This document shows, one piece after another, positions 23,501-36,524 of a DNA stretch of 64,000 bases. The stretch is from Oehlia diaphana (lineage: Eukaryota; Glomeromycota; Glomeromycetes; Glomerales; Glomeraceae). The stretch covers positions 46,744 to 110,743 of the forward strand of contig QZLH01000292.1 of NCBI GenBank assembly GCA_003833135.1. Reading direction: 5' to 3'. A model generated the notes under the pieces. That model saw nothing but the letters and a program-made list of their open reading frames with translations. It searched no databases and was not told where the DNA came from. Made by a program: the position numbers and the translations under genes. Each line of letters begins with the position of its first letter. Within the stretch, counting starts at the first letter, position 1.

Positions 23501-25852
23501 CTGGCGTAGGAGTTCCACTACCACCACCACCACCACCTCCACCTCCTGGAGTAGGAGTTCCACCACCACCACCACCACCACCACCACCTCCTGGAGTAGG
23601 AGCTCCACCCCCACCTCCTCCTCCTCCACCTCCTGGCGTAGGAGCTCCACCCCCACCTCCTCCTCCTCCACCTCCTGGCGTAGGAGCTCCCCCACCACCT
23701 CCTCCACCTCCTGGCGTAGGAGCTCCGCCACCACCTCCACCACCACCTGGTGTAGGAGTTCCACCACCACCACCTATACCTACGACATCGACATCAAAAC
23801 CTATTCCCATACCAATTATAACATCTCCTAATATAATTAAACCAAATGTTCCCTTAAAATCATTATTTTGGAGTAAAATACCACCACATAAATTAAACTC
23901 AACAGTATGGGAAGATATACCAACTGAAGTTGTGAAAGAAATTCCTATAAATTATGTAGAGATCGAATCATTATTTCCAAAAAATACTTTGAGTAATGTA
24001 ATAAAATCACCTACAGCAACTGCTAATTCAAAGAAAAGCAGTGTAGTAACATTATTGGATATTAGTAGAGCTAATAATATCGGTATTATGTTAGCTAGAA
24101 TAAAATGTACTTATATTGAAATTAAGGATGCTTTATTAGAAATTGATGATGAAAAATTATCCATTGAAAATTTAAGGAGTTTAAAAAATTATGTACCTAC
24201 TAGCGAAGACAAAGAACTAATTAAAGAGTATAGTGATAATAATAATTTAGGAAATGCTGAAAAATATTTTAGGGAGGTTATGGAGATTCCTAGGTTATCC
24301 GAAAGATTAGGATGTATGATTTATAGGAGAAGATTTGAAATGGAAGTTCAAGAGTTGTCACCTGTAAGTTTAGATATACTTTTTTTTATTAAAATTTTAA
24401 TTTAACTTTAATTACTTAATTGTTTAATATAATTATTATGTAGGAAATTGAAATAATAAATAATGCATATACTGAGTTGAAAGAATCCGAAAAATTCAAG
24501 AGATTATTGAAGGTATGTCAAACAAATTTATTTATTTTAAAAAAAATGATCAACTGTCTGTTATTTATATATTTCTGTTTTATAGACGATATTAGTTTTC
24601 GGTAATTTCATGAATGATTCTACATTTAGGGGTAATGCTATAGGATATAAGTTGGATGTTCTCTTAAAGGTAATATTTCTTAGACCAATTTTTTTTCTTA
24701 AAAATAATTTTTATATAATTTTTCTAATTTAAACACTATTTATTTGGTTAGATACGCGATACTAAAGCTGTTGAGAACAATTCAAAGGGGACATTAACAT
24801 TATTACATTATTTAGCAGCAACACTTGAAGAAACTCAAAGTGATTTATTAACATTTATGGATGATTTACCACATTTAGAGGCGGCAGCAAGAATATCTGT
24901 TATAACTCTTATAGCTTCAGTTAATGAATTAACCAATGGTATTGATTCGATTAAAGAGGAAATTGATAATATGAAAAATCTTCAAATTAAACAACAAAAT
25001 GATTATTTTGTTAAGATCATGGAGGTATATTTTTTTTATATTTTTTTTTCTTTGCTACATTTCTCTTCTCTCTCTCCTTTTTTTTTAACATTCCTTCGAA
25101 TTTTTTATGTAGGAATTTGTGAAGAAAGCCGAATCTACTATTTTAGATATGCAAGATACCACACAAAACTTGGAAGAAAATTTAAAACAATTATTGATTT
25201 ATTATTGTGAAGATCCAGTTGCTACCAAACCTGAAGAATTTTTTGGTATGATTGTATCTTTTGGTTCTTCTTTAATTGTAAGTATTTGATGTTACCTATT
25301 AATATTTTTATTTTAGTTATATGCATAATTTAACTAACAAATTCTTTTTTATAAACAGAAAGCTAGACAAGAAAATGAAGAAGTTAGGAAGAAAATTGAG
25401 AAAGTAAAGCAAAAAGAAAATAATAACCGTTTTGTAATTATAATAGTCTCTTCTCTTCTTATTTACTTTAACCGACATATTTAATTCTAATCTTATCTAT
25501 TTTTATATCGTAGACTGCTACACGTCGTCCTTCCGAAGTACCAAGTTTAGCATCAAGTTTAAATTCATTGTCACTTTCTGTAAAAGGTGATTTTGATGAA
25601 ACAATTAGGGGATTAAGAAGCGGTCTTAAACCAAATCGTTCACGACCTGTATCAAAAGTTTTTTCAGAAGTAGAAATTAATTCTCCAAGACCTTCTTCTA
25701 GAATATTTAATAATGCTTCAAGACCTTCCTCTAGAATGTTCAATGCTACTTCAAGGCCTTCTTCTAGAATATTAAGTAATGTCTCGAGACCTTCATCCAG
25801 AATATTTACTAATTCTCGTCCTTCGTCAAGAGTTTATACTGATAAATTATAA
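20586..25852 (+). CDS. Formin (GBD/FH3-FH1-FH2-DAD), fourteen exons
   Basis: Exons: 20586-20858, 20927-21568, 21657-22034, 22138-22259, 22361-22486, 22578-22654, 22735-22868, 22957-24363, 24444-24512, 24586-24669, 24752-25024, 25113-25277, 25359-25433, 25514-25852. All introns are GT-AG and the frame closes at 1388 codons. Exons 2-6 encode the Rho-binding/FH3 armadillo region (TPEFYVEKLLQ, then SWIKDFIDCDGLAALENVL, IQSECIRCLRVLLNT). Exon 8 holds a proline-rich FH1 of about twelve (P)n-GVG[AV] units and the start of FH2 (VPLKSLFWSKI), which continues through exon 13. The last exon has a DAD-like autoinhibitory helix (DETIRGLRSGLKP) and five SRPSSR-type repeats. Formins nucleate and elongate actin filaments at the growing hyphal tip and at septa, and are released from autoinhibition by Rho GTPases. 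No second formin is present in the window. Closest functional analogues are Bni1/SepA-type proteins. Confidence 0.93.
23268..23780 (+). repeat. FH1 polyproline minisatellite within formin exon 8
   Basis: About twelve imperfect units of (CCN)7-17 separated by GTAGGAGYT (Gly-Val-Gly-[Ala/Val]), one of them doubled. This is the profilin-binding FH1 domain. Its G+C content is far above the surroundings, and the opposite strand is incidentally open for 264 codons. Confidence 0.9.
25680..25840 (+). repeat. C-terminal RPSSR repeats of the formin
   Basis: Five protein repeats of 9-11 residues with the core RPSSR[IMV][FLY] (for example SRPSSRIFNNA, SRPSSRMFNAT) are encoded by diverged 33-nt DNA repeats downstream of the DAD-like helix. 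The basic Ser/Pro pattern would be a good phosphorylation or microtubule-binding target, but that is inference. Confidence 0.75.
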
Positions 25853-26183
25853 TTATCGCTTATTGTTGTGAATATAATATTATTGTATACCTATACTTAT
25901 TATGATTGTAGTTTTAATAATGTATTTTTAGCATTAGATTTTTGGTTAACTTGTAAAATTAATAAAAAAAATAAACTTGTATGTAAAAATGATTATTTTA
26001 TGTGATCAAAATTTTTCTTTCAATTATTATTATTTTCTTTCGAACATAAAAATATGCAGTTTAAATCATTACTAAATAGCATATTACAATTTAAATAGTG
26101 GATATTAATTATTAATGTGTGCAAACTTAAATATAAGCCGACTTTATATTAATTATCATTACTTAAATACTTTTTTAAATATT
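25853..26183. other. Convergent intergenic region, formin/VPS52
   Basis: 330 bp of A+T-rich sequence shared by the 3' ends of two convergent genes. AATAAA-like strings at about 25967-25974 fit polyadenylation of the formin. Confidence 0.5.
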
Positions 26184-29100
26184 TTAAAAATTACTTCTAA
26201 ATTTCTTAATTTCAACCATGACGCTTTGTACATTAACAGGTTGATGTCTAATTCTGATTTTACCATCTCTTAAAGCTTCTTCTAATATGTTACAAAATCT
26301 AGTATAATAAATAATTAATTGTCCTAAAACTGAATGTAATATTGTTGTACCATTTTTGAAATTTGTAAAATGTTGGATTACTGAAGTATTTATTGATGTT
26401 ATAGATTGTCTCCATGTTGCAGCAAAATCAGATGATACTTGGTCAAAAATTTCTATATGTAAATAATAATGGTAACATTAATATTAACAAAATTTAGACA
26501 TTAATTATATAAATAAATTTAAATAAAATACCTGGTTCAATAACTGTAAGATCTTTTCCTTGTTCAACATTTTTTATAAAAGAAACTAAACTTCCAAAAT
26601 GAGGTTGTAATTCCTCTTCAACAAATCCCGATATTTGACCATTCAATAATTCTTTGAAATAGTTAACTTCTGCTTCAATAACTTTGCCACCAGTATCCTA
26701 TAAAATTATGTTATGATAAATATCTTTCTTTAAAAATTCAAGAGTAACAACTTAAAGGATCTTACATTCAAAATAGTTATAATCTGATCATAATTATTGA
26801 TTAAGAATATTATTCGACTTTTACGATCATCAAAATTATTTGATAATTTATCGAGGAAATTTTCAACTTCATTTCTCAATCTCAACAAGCTGTATTATAT
26901 GTATTATTATAGTTAGTTAATATTTACTGGAAAAAAAAAATTCTTTTCAAAGTAAAAAATGTTTACCTATTTAACAGAATTGGATCATTATATTCTTCGT
27001 TTAGAGTCAATATTGATGCTGCAAATTCTCCATATCTTCGAGTCACCTAATATAGAATAAATTATAGAATAAATTTAATAATATAAATGAATGGATATAA
27101 TGCAATAAATGTACTATAAAACTAGCAGCTTACGAAATGCGGATGAATATCTTTAACAATAAATTTAGTAGCAGCTTTTTTAACGCTATCGATATGCATG
27201 TTCATAATAGCCTGAAATCTGGGCCATAATAACATGTTTATTTGATTAGTATATCCCTCTAAAGCTGGTACTTTTCTTCTCTGTAATTCTAGGGCAAATT
27301 GTGTATTAAGTCTAATACAAATCAGAATTCCGATAGCATCGTAACTATTATCGACAAATTGCTTGGTAGAATCCTATAATTTATAAAAAGTATATAAATC
27401 CTTCAATTAAATAATAATAATTATTGATGACTTTAGATACAAACCAAACCCATTTTGATTGTGGTATTAAAAATTTCAGAAAAAATTTCTTTAGCAAGCT
27501 CTGCATCAGGTTTGTCATCTTTTGCAAAAAATTCTACAATAAAAAGATATTCTGAACTTGCGTTGTCTATAAAGGTTAAATTAAAACTTCTAAACAATGC
27601 TTCATTTGGATATCCCTATTTAAATATAGAAATTTATAAATATTCATAAATTAATACAAATTCAAGTATTTGAATATATACTCTTACTTTACTCTTGTTT
27701 TCAGCAACATGAACTAAAATCACTCCCGCATCCTGATTCCGAAGTGTTTTAATTCTGTCTTTCAAAACATAAATATTCGCTTTATCTTGCAGTGCAATTT
27801 TTCCGGTTCCCCAAAGACCACCTAACAAATTGAATACATTAATATAAGGTGTCGTTGGACAAGGTTGCACTCTTCAAGAAGAACTTATGTGAGAATTTTT
27901 CTAAAATACCTTTTCGGACACTCTCATCATAACCCATCATGTCATACTTATCTGCGACTGGATTCTTTAAAAAAAAATTATTTTTTAAATTCAAAATTAG
28001 ATATACCAGCGCTTTAATAATTTTACCTGCAATTTTTGTAACTCCCTATTGTATTTCTCGAAATGATTGAAAAAGTACCAACGCATAGTGTTAACATAAT
28101 TATGCATGACTTCTACAGCAACTTCACTATATCTTTCCATTAAAAACTTATAAAGTGCCTTATATTTTAATAAAATTGATTGTTGTAAAATTTGAACATT
28201 TGTGTTAGGTATACGAAGTGATCTAATTTTTGTTAAAAGAAAATCTCGTATTTTCTCAGTCGCCTAAATAGAATTCACATTCAATATATATAAGTTAAAT
28301 TAAATTAAATAATTAAATAAAAAATAATAACAAATAAATAAAATCAAATTACATACTTTTAATCGCAATTTTTCTAATTCTGGACCAACATCCTTAATTG
28401 CTTTAACATTCATTTTTTGATTACGTTTAACGTAAGTCATTTTCTTATTTAATTCAGTTAAATAAGCAAGCCAAATCTCATCAACTTCTCCTTCAGTAAT
28501 TTTTCTAAATAAGATCATTCGTCAGCATAATCATAGAAATATCCCATCTACATAATAATGTTATAATTACTTGATCATAGGGGGTGGAATAACGGTTCCT
28601 TCCAAAACAGTATTCAATTGTTGTTCAACTGCCTAAATATAAAAATAAAATAAATATAATTTTTAAAAATAATATTCATATACTTTAACTTACCGTACGA
28701 TTCTTAAGTTTTATATTCATCGAAAATGATTTATCTTGCAATGTTTGGATTTCTGAACTGATGTTTCCTAAATCCATTTGAAAAACACTTAGCATATTTT
28801 CCATTGTTGCTAATATTTGATCACAAGACTATTAACATAAAATTTGTTAGTAAATAATTTATAAACTATTATTTAGTAAGTTAATTCATTAAATATTTAT
28901 AAACCTGAATTTGATTATGTAATTCTACAAAATTCTTTGCTTGACTAATATCTTAAGGAAAGTTGAAAGTAGTAAAGGATTTGGTGCGAAAATTCAAAAA
29001 ATGAACAGTAAGATAACTTTTTTATATATAAAAAGATACAATCAACTTCATGTTCTTTTTCAATTCCATATAATTCTTTTTCGACATTCCTAGCATACTC

Positions 29101-29558
29101 TCGCAAATCCATTCCCTAATAATAGGGTAAATTATTTAAATATTAATTAAAACTGAATCAAATTATAAAAAAATTTCTTGCCTTTGTAAAAGCCTCGCGA
29201 ACGAATTCATCTTCCTGAAATGATGATATATGATCTAATAAAAAAAAATTATCAATGTCAATTGCATCATGAATCAGAAAAATTAATATAATCCATATGT
29301 ATAATTCAATACCATCAACTTCATCGAAAGAAATTTCCCAGTCATAATCTCCAAGTAGACTATCTTCATCTTCAATAAATGTCTTATAGCAAAAGAACGG
29401 AAAATTTAATATATCTAAACTAAATTAAAAAAGAAGTCTATCCTTACTTGATCATTGGCTGTTCCTAATAATTTTGCAAATAATTTTTCATTTGGAGTCG
29501 CTGGTGTAAGTGAGTTTGGAGTTAAATGTCTTTCGGTATCCGCAAACTCTTCTACCAT
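26184..29558 (-). CDS. VPS52: VPS52, GARP/EARP tethering-complex subunit, seventeen exons, one frameshift
   Basis: Exons in order: 29558-29448, 29382-29313, 29234-29182, 29115-29040, 28951-28905, 28828-28694, 28632-28571, 28504-28357, 28263-28027, 27964-27910, 27869-27688, 27615-27445, 27373-27134, 27047-26967, 26889-26766, 26697-26532, 26452-26184. About 741 residues, near the usual 640-725. Diagnostic segments are DEFVREAFTKGMDLREYA, FVELHNQIQSCDQILATMEN, ISSEIQTLQDKSFSMNIKL, LLKYKALYKFL, YPNEALFRSFNLTFIDNASS and VTRRYGEFAAS. These correspond to the Vps52/Sac2 coiled-coil and C-terminal regions. The complex tethers endosome-derived vesicles to the trans-Golgi. Intron 3 has a GC donor. Exon 14 contains one A too many in AAAA (27000-27003) between ASILTL and NEEYNDPILL, which breaks the frame. 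It is either an assembly error or a real mutation, and everything else is intact. Confidence 0.9.
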
Positions 29559-29842
29559 ATTCCTAAGAAAGTCGGCAAGTTCTATTTATAGTTTCTTGGT
29601 AAATTTACTTTTGGTATTACAAAAAATTTTTCGAAATTGTTTTATTTTTTTATTTTACACGTGGTTTTATTTTTTGAGTTGTCAAAAAAAAATTTAAGGT
29701 TGTTGCTCACATCGATCACTTTCGTAACACAAAAATGCCACGAATTGCCAAGAATAGTCAACGGACATAAATTTATAAATCGGTCAACAAAAAAAATCAT
29801 TGTTAATATTTCCCAACTTTTAAAGTGTATTTGGAGTTCATT
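29559..29842. promoter_or_regulatory. Bidirectional promoter between VPS52 and synaptojanin-like gene
   Basis: The two start codons are 284 bp apart and point away from each other. The gap contains T/A-rich tracts and both 5' leaders, so regulation is probably shared. No specific factor site was recognised. Confidence 0.6.
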
Positions 29843-32800
29843 ATGCAATGTGTTTTACTTGTTCGAGATCACCCTCGTGCACTTGCATTGCAACCTTCTA
29901 ATATTTCACATAGTTATGACTCGAAACCGGACGCGAATTTAGCGGTATTAGTCTTTGAAAATATTTATGAGAATTTTGATCCCTCACGTCCTCAATGTAA
30001 TGTGTCACTTGTAAAAGAATCTGAATTTGATGCATATGAATATCGACAACTTAGCTCGGTATATGGCTGTCTTGGGTTATTGCAAGTAGAAAAAGGTATT
30101 TACTACTGAATAAAATACTTATTTGTTATTGATTTTATTATAGAATTTCCTTCGCTCAATTTTCGCTTGATCTTTAGACATGTTTTTGGCAGCTGTAACT
30201 AGCTGCACACACATTGGAGAGATTCGACCGGGAGAGTCTGTACATCGAATATTAGATGTAGAATTTTATTCACTCAATGATACATACGATACCTTATATG
30301 GTGTCAATAGAATATATGATGATAATGGACAGTTGCCTCTGCAAAACGAACAACCAGTGGTGCATCCATGTGCACCACTCAGAAAGCTATTATCAAATGG
30401 ACATTTCTATTTTTCATCTGATTTTGACTTAACAAGAACTTTAAGCGCAAGGTATAAATTATTTGCTGCAAATATAAAAGAATGAGTTCTAAATATTTAT
30501 ATTATTTGATTTAAAGAATAACGATGACAACAGCAGATAAATATTCTTTTGATGATCATTTCCTATGGAATAAATATATGATAAAAGAGTTATTGAATTT
30601 TCGATCCAAACTGAGTAAAGCAAATCAAGAAGCGATGGATCGATGTGGATTCTTGGTTAGTATATGCGATTTGAGTGATCCATTTCATACCGTAATTAAC
30701 ATTCTTAATTTTCAGGTACTTGCTATTCAAGGATATATTGGCAGAAAAGAAGTAACGATAGAGTCAAATACAGCTTCTTTGTCAGTTATATCTAAATTAA
30801 GTTGTAAACGTGCTGGTATATTTTATATATATGTACATATATGTTTTCGTATTCTAGGTAGGTATTTCATCGCCGATTAATTTACACATATTTGTTAGGC
30901 ACACGATATAATACTCGAGGAATTGATGATGATGGGAATGTTGCAAACTTTGTAGAGGCAAGTCTCTTTATTAAATACATGCGTTATCACGATGTAATTA
31001 TTTTTCCTAATTAATTTTTAAACCTATTTTAGACAGAAACTATCTTGCAAATGCCTACTTCTTGTTTTTCATACGTACAAATTCGTGGCAGTGTTCCTGG
31101 TATGATATATGAAGTTAAATTTTAGCGATAAAAAAAAAAATTATTTCTAATTTTTATTTGTTTCTATTAATTTTAATAGTATTTTGGGAACAACAAGTAA
31201 GCCATTTAAGGCTTTTTTTTAATGTGTGATATTATATCAGAAGGAATAATTAAACTTCTATACTAATAGGGTCTTCAAGTCATGTCGCATAAAATTCAAA
31301 TATCGCGTGGGCCTGATGCAACACAACCAGCAGTTGAGCGACATTTTAATGAATTAGAGATAAGATATTGTGATGTTGATATAATCAACCTCCTTGGTGT
31401 AAAAGAAGGTGAATCTATCTTGAGTAAAGAGTATAAGGAACGTATTCTTAATTTAAATGAAAACAGCGGTGATAATTTCGTACGGATGAATAATTTTGAC
31501 TTCCATACTATTTGTAAGAGTGGAAGTTATGAAAATGTCTCCTTGTTGATACACGACATTCAAGATCGATTAGAGTCTTTTTGTTTCTTTTTAATGGATA
31601 TGGAAACGAATTCGCCCATATTCTACCAAAAAGGTGTTTTTAGAACGAACTGTGTGGACTGGTAGTGAAACAATTTCTATTTTTTGATGTCACGTTAATT
31701 TCTATTTTATATACCTTTTATACCTTTATACTCATTAATTAATTGTTTTATAGCTTGGACAGGTATATATATATTCATGCATATAAACCATCAAAAATAT
31801 TAAAATAGTAATATTTTCTGATTGTTTTAGAACAAATGTGGTACAAACGGTTATTTCAAAAACTGTCTTGGATATATATCTTCGACAAATAGAGTCCGTC
31901 ACGAAATACGACACAGAAAGTCTTTTTTCTCGACATTCCTATCTATGGGCTGAAAATGGGGATAGCTTGTCGAAAATTTATGCGGGAACAGGAGCTCTAA
32001 AGTCAGAGTATACTCGTAGCGGGAAGCTTACTTGGTCAGGTAATAACTTTACGAATATTTCTTATTTTTCTTAGATTGTGTATTAATTAAGTAATTCATA
32101 GGTGTGATTGGAGATGCGACCAAAACTGTGAATAGATTTTACATAAATAACTTTCAAGACAAGTCAAAACAGGAAGTTATCGATTTGTTACTTGTGAGTA
32201 TGAAAATTCCTACTGTAAATTTTAAATTAGTATTAATTTTATATTAAAATGACAGGGAAAGTTAATGTATCAAAAAGTAATCGAAATTCATGATCCGGTT
32301 CATGAATTAGTGTTAGAAGATATGCTGAAAAGGTTATTGATATTTTAATTTATTTATTTTGCTGATTTATTAGTTTATTTGATCTATTTACAATAATCGT
32401 AATTTATTTTACAGGGTAAATGACTTCTCTTCGAAATCTACAATAAATATATTTGTTGGATCAATTAATCTTAATGGAAGTCTACCATCTGGAGAATCTC
32501 TGTCACCTTGGCTTTTTGCTTTCGATAGTCGTATGTAAAGTCACATTAATGACGTTTAAAAATCCCTCTTATAACTGTTTTGTAACATTTTAGATGAACC
32601 GGAACCTGATCTTTTTGTTATTGGCTTTCAGGAAATTGTTGAATTAATACCCCAACAGGTATTTTAATTTATTGTTTCTAAACAAATGTGTTATTTTGTA
32701 TTACATATTTATTATATTTCTTTTTTAAAGATTGTTTCAGCAGATCCAGAAAAATTGTATGCGATATATATTTATTATGATTATATAAGGACCTACAAAT

Positions 32801-35377
32801 AAATTTTAATTATGATATTATATTTAGACGGATATGGGAAAAAGAGATAAGCGATACTCTAAACAATCGACCTAATAAGCGTTCAAGTTATGTTATACTG
32901 AGATCTGGACAGTTAGTTGGAACAGCTCTTGTTATTTATGCAAGGGCGGATATAGTGTCCAATATACGTAATGTAGAATATATTATGAAAAAAGTTCGTT
33001 TTTTTTTCTCTATTACTTTCATTATCGTTTATGATATATTAAATTTGATTATTTGTTATAATTAAAGACTGGATTGCGTGGGATGGCAGGAAACAAAGGA
33101 GCTGTTGCAATACGACTTGACTACCATGATGCAAGCATGTGTTTTGTTACTGCACATTTAGCTGCTGGTAAGATAACATCCTTTTTATCATGAATACATT
33201 CTTGTTTATTGCTCATAAATAGTTATTCTAACTATCATAAATAATTCTAACTATCATAAATAATTTAGGTCAAACAAATATAGAAGAAAGAAATAGAGAT
33301 TACAAGACCATAAATGATGGTTTACTTTTCAGAAATGCTCGTCGTCTTGAGCATCATGAGTAATAAAAAATAAGTTATTATTTTAGAGGTTTTCGTATAT
33401 ATAAATAATATTAAATTTTTTTTATTTTTAGATATGTTATCTGGCTAGGTGATTTCAATTATCGAATATCCTTAAGTAATGAAGAGGTATGTTTTATCTA
33501 CTAAATTAACTACTGTATTTGTTTTATAACACTCATGACCATTTACGCTATAGGTTCGAAGCCTCATAGAAAAAGAAGATTTTAGTAGACTGTTGGAAGC
33601 TGATCAGGTAATTTCATTTTATGTACTATTTTTGTATTTATAATTTGGTTAAGAAAATAAATTATTTTGTTTAATAGTTATCAAATCAAGTGGCATTTGG
33701 TCTAGCATTTAATGATTACATAGAAGGCCCTATAACTTTTCTTCCGACCTATAAATATGATGATGGTACCAATGAATATGATTCTAGGTATGGATTTAAT
33801 AATTTCTTATTAGTTTTTCATTGTAATATGTCTATTTTATTTATCGTATATTATTAGCGAGAAGGCACGAGTTCCTGCATGGACTGGTTAGTCGAAATTT
33901 GGTCTAATTTCCTATAAAAACTATATCATATATTAAACTTTTCGTATTATTTAATAGATAGAATTTTGTACCGTGGTAATAAGATTCGGCAAATTGGATA
34001 TTCACGGGCAGAAATAATGGTGTCAGATCATAGGCCAGGTAAAACATTCAATTTTATTTATAAGGATGTAAATATATATATTTGTCTATAATTTAATTAA
34101 TTTTGTATATGTATCCATAGTAATGTCATCATTTGACATTGAAGTAAGTAATGATTTGTTTTCTTGTTTTTTTTTTAAAAAAAAAAAAGTGATTGTTTTA
34201 CATAATTACAAATTGTTAGGTGACCAAATATGATGAAGTTGCTAAAGAAAGATTACAGAGAGAATTGTATTTAGAAAAATTACAACTTGTATCACAAAGT
34301 AGTGTTGAAACTTCGTCAAATGATGAAAATAAATGGAATAAATTAGCAAAGAATGTTAGGAAAGTCAATAATCCTTTGCTAGATACCAAATCCAATGTTA
34401 AGAAGCTCGAAGACAAAAAGGTTGAACCCGCTGTTGGTGTTTTGATTGATTTTGAAGATAAGGATAATAGTAAAGAGGAAGATTGTTAGTACTTATATGA
34501 CCATATGACCAAATTTATTTCGTTTAATAATTGTATTAATACTAGCATTTATATTTTACATTTTTCATTAGTGCCCCCACCAAGTTCAGAAACATACCAG
34601 TGGTGGAATTCAGGTGAATTAAATGTATTAAATATTGCATGAAATTGTAGAGTAATATAACTCATGAAACAAAATTTTCTTTTATAAATGAATAATTAAA
34701 AGCATCATCTTCCTCAACGTCATCTCTGGTTGTTGACAAGAATGATATTGATAAGGAGTTTCGTAACATATCAAGCAATCCATTTCATGAAGACTTAATG
34801 ATAAGAAAACCCGTTCCTCCACCACCACCCAAACCTAATTCATTATCCTCAAATATATTAACTCCAAGAAAAATAAATGATAGTGATAGTAAGAATAATA
34901 TAAGTAAAGATACACAAGGTATAAATTCAAGCAAAGAGCCTAATAAATCAAACCCATTTTTTGAGGATGATGATTCATTTTTGTCATCAGTTCCAAAATT
35001 TGAAGATATATCGTCAAAATCAAATTTAGGTGACTAATTGATGATGATTACTTATTAAATTTCTTATCAATTTTATTGATTTATTATTATTTTATTATTA
35101 TTATTATTATTTAGATACATCATCGGTAATTAGAACAAAAGCAAAGAATCCTTTTTTGGAAAATGATGACAGTGATGGTAATAACCAATTAATAGATTTG
35201 TCCGCTAACAACACCAATTCTTTACCAAAATCAGGTAAATTCTTTGATATATTTAGCTTATTTATTTGTTACTACTATTAATAATTTTTTTTAATTTTCT
35301 TAGTTTTACCTAAAAACAATCGTGATACAAATTGGACACCATTAACACCGACTAAGGTTAATAACAATAATAAGTGA
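29843..35377 (+). CDS. Synaptojanin-like phosphoinositide phosphatase (SAC + 5-phosphatase), 29 exons
   Basis: Exons: 29843-30095, 30178-30451, 30517-30655, 30716-30815, 30899-30957, 31033-31099, 31180-31196, 31270-31661, 31754-31762, 31831-32039, 32102-32193, 32256-32332, 32415-32530, 32594-32658, 32731-32756, 32828-32993, 33068-33167, 33269-33359, 33432-33486, 33554-33607, 33678-33787, 33858-33886, 33958-34038, 34121-34143, 34220-34484, 34572-34613, 34703-35029, 35115-35234, 35304-35377. Frame closes at 1144 codons. The N-terminal SAC domain carries the catalytic loop NCVDCLDRTN (Cys-x5-Arg-Thr), whose CLDR part comes from a 9-nt microexon. The IPPc domain shows GLRGMAGNKGAV, WLGDFNYRI, PAWTDRIL and SDHRPV. 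The tail has PPPPPKP and three Asn-Pro-Phe motifs (EH-domain ligands). The order matches yeast Inp51/52/53 and animal synaptojanin, which dephosphorylate PI(4,5)P2 and uncoat endocytic vesicles. Intron 5 starts with GC. Confidence 0.93.
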
Positions 35378-36524
35378 GATCAAATAAATTTTAACTATAA
35401 ATTATATAAATTATATTTTTTGGATTTAATTTTAATTTGATAGATGAGTTTTAATTTATTAAAAAATATTGATATTAATATCATTGTGTCTTTTTAATAA
35501 CGGTAAACTCATATTATTGTATTATTTTGTATATTATTTATATTATTTAGATATTTTACTTTAATATTATGTATTTTAAGTAATAATTAATTATAAATAA
35601 ATATATGACGATAACTTGACTTCCAGAAAGTGTAAATGAATTTTATGATTAAGGAAGGTTACCTTAAATTTAAATACAGAGAAATTTAAAAAAACCTAAA
35701 ATATCACATTACTACTGATCTAACTTTGAAAAAATATAATTTACATAATAACTATATTTAATATCTAGACTGTATTTAACATAATAAAGTAAACTCTCAA
35801 TTTATCAATAGTAAAATGGAATATATTGAAACAATGTATTATGTATGGTTAAGCTACAGGTCAGGAAAATGAGGATATAGCTAGTTAAATATTTGGGAAT
35901 GACTTTTGTTTTACAAAGCCATATTCTTATTAAAATTTCAAGTAATAACTATTTCATTAGCAATTTTATGCCAATGGATCTAATCATCTTATGAACAAAA
36001 AAATTCAATTAAAAAAGTAAAGAAATTGAGAAATTAATAATTAAAAGATCTATTTTTTGGGCCTATGAACAAGCTATTTTCGTTTATAAATGTATTCTAC
36101 ATCACTTTTTTAATAGTGTGATACCAACTGCAAGCCAAAAATTTGATTAAGTACTCAATCTGTACAATTCACTCTTCCGATCCAAGTCATAATAGGAAAA
36201 TATTATATGAAATTGATCTGCACAAGTAACAACCTTTTTAATATAAAATTTTCCCTAAAGTTGTGTTAAAAAAGGTAAGAGCCAAACAAAGATGATCGTG
36301 TTCAGTTTTTATGCTAGTACCCTTTATTTTAAGAAAAGGATGAGAATTCTTTTACGAATGATATTTAAAATATCTTTGGGGGCACTATTAATGATCGATT
36401 ATTATGACGTTACATGAAATCATTACAATAACAAAAAAGGTTAGATTTTACGTAACACATTTAAACAAATCCAATATTATTTATAATTTCATTACTCTCT
36501 TTTTTTCCAAAAGAACCAAAGAAA
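35378..36524. other. Intergenic region before first DUF4419 gene
   Basis: 1.1 kb without a recognisable gene. The last 40 bp before the DUF4419 start is pyrimidine-rich, then purine-rich (CTCTCTTTTTTTCC, AAAGAAA), a likely leader. Confidence 0.5.

Noticed and set aside
23016..23810. Long minus-strand frame rich in Gly, and a second one of 157 codons (23300-23773), opposite the formin FH1
   Set aside because: They are antisense shadows of the (CCN)n polyproline repeat. Composition is dictated by the FH1 codons and there is no independent start context or splicing.
26999..27005. Programmed +1 ribosomal frameshift in VPS52
   Set aside because: Although a stop codon (TAA) is adjacent to the shift in one frame, VPS52 orthologues are not known to need frameshifting and the site is a homopolymer. 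An indel error is simpler.
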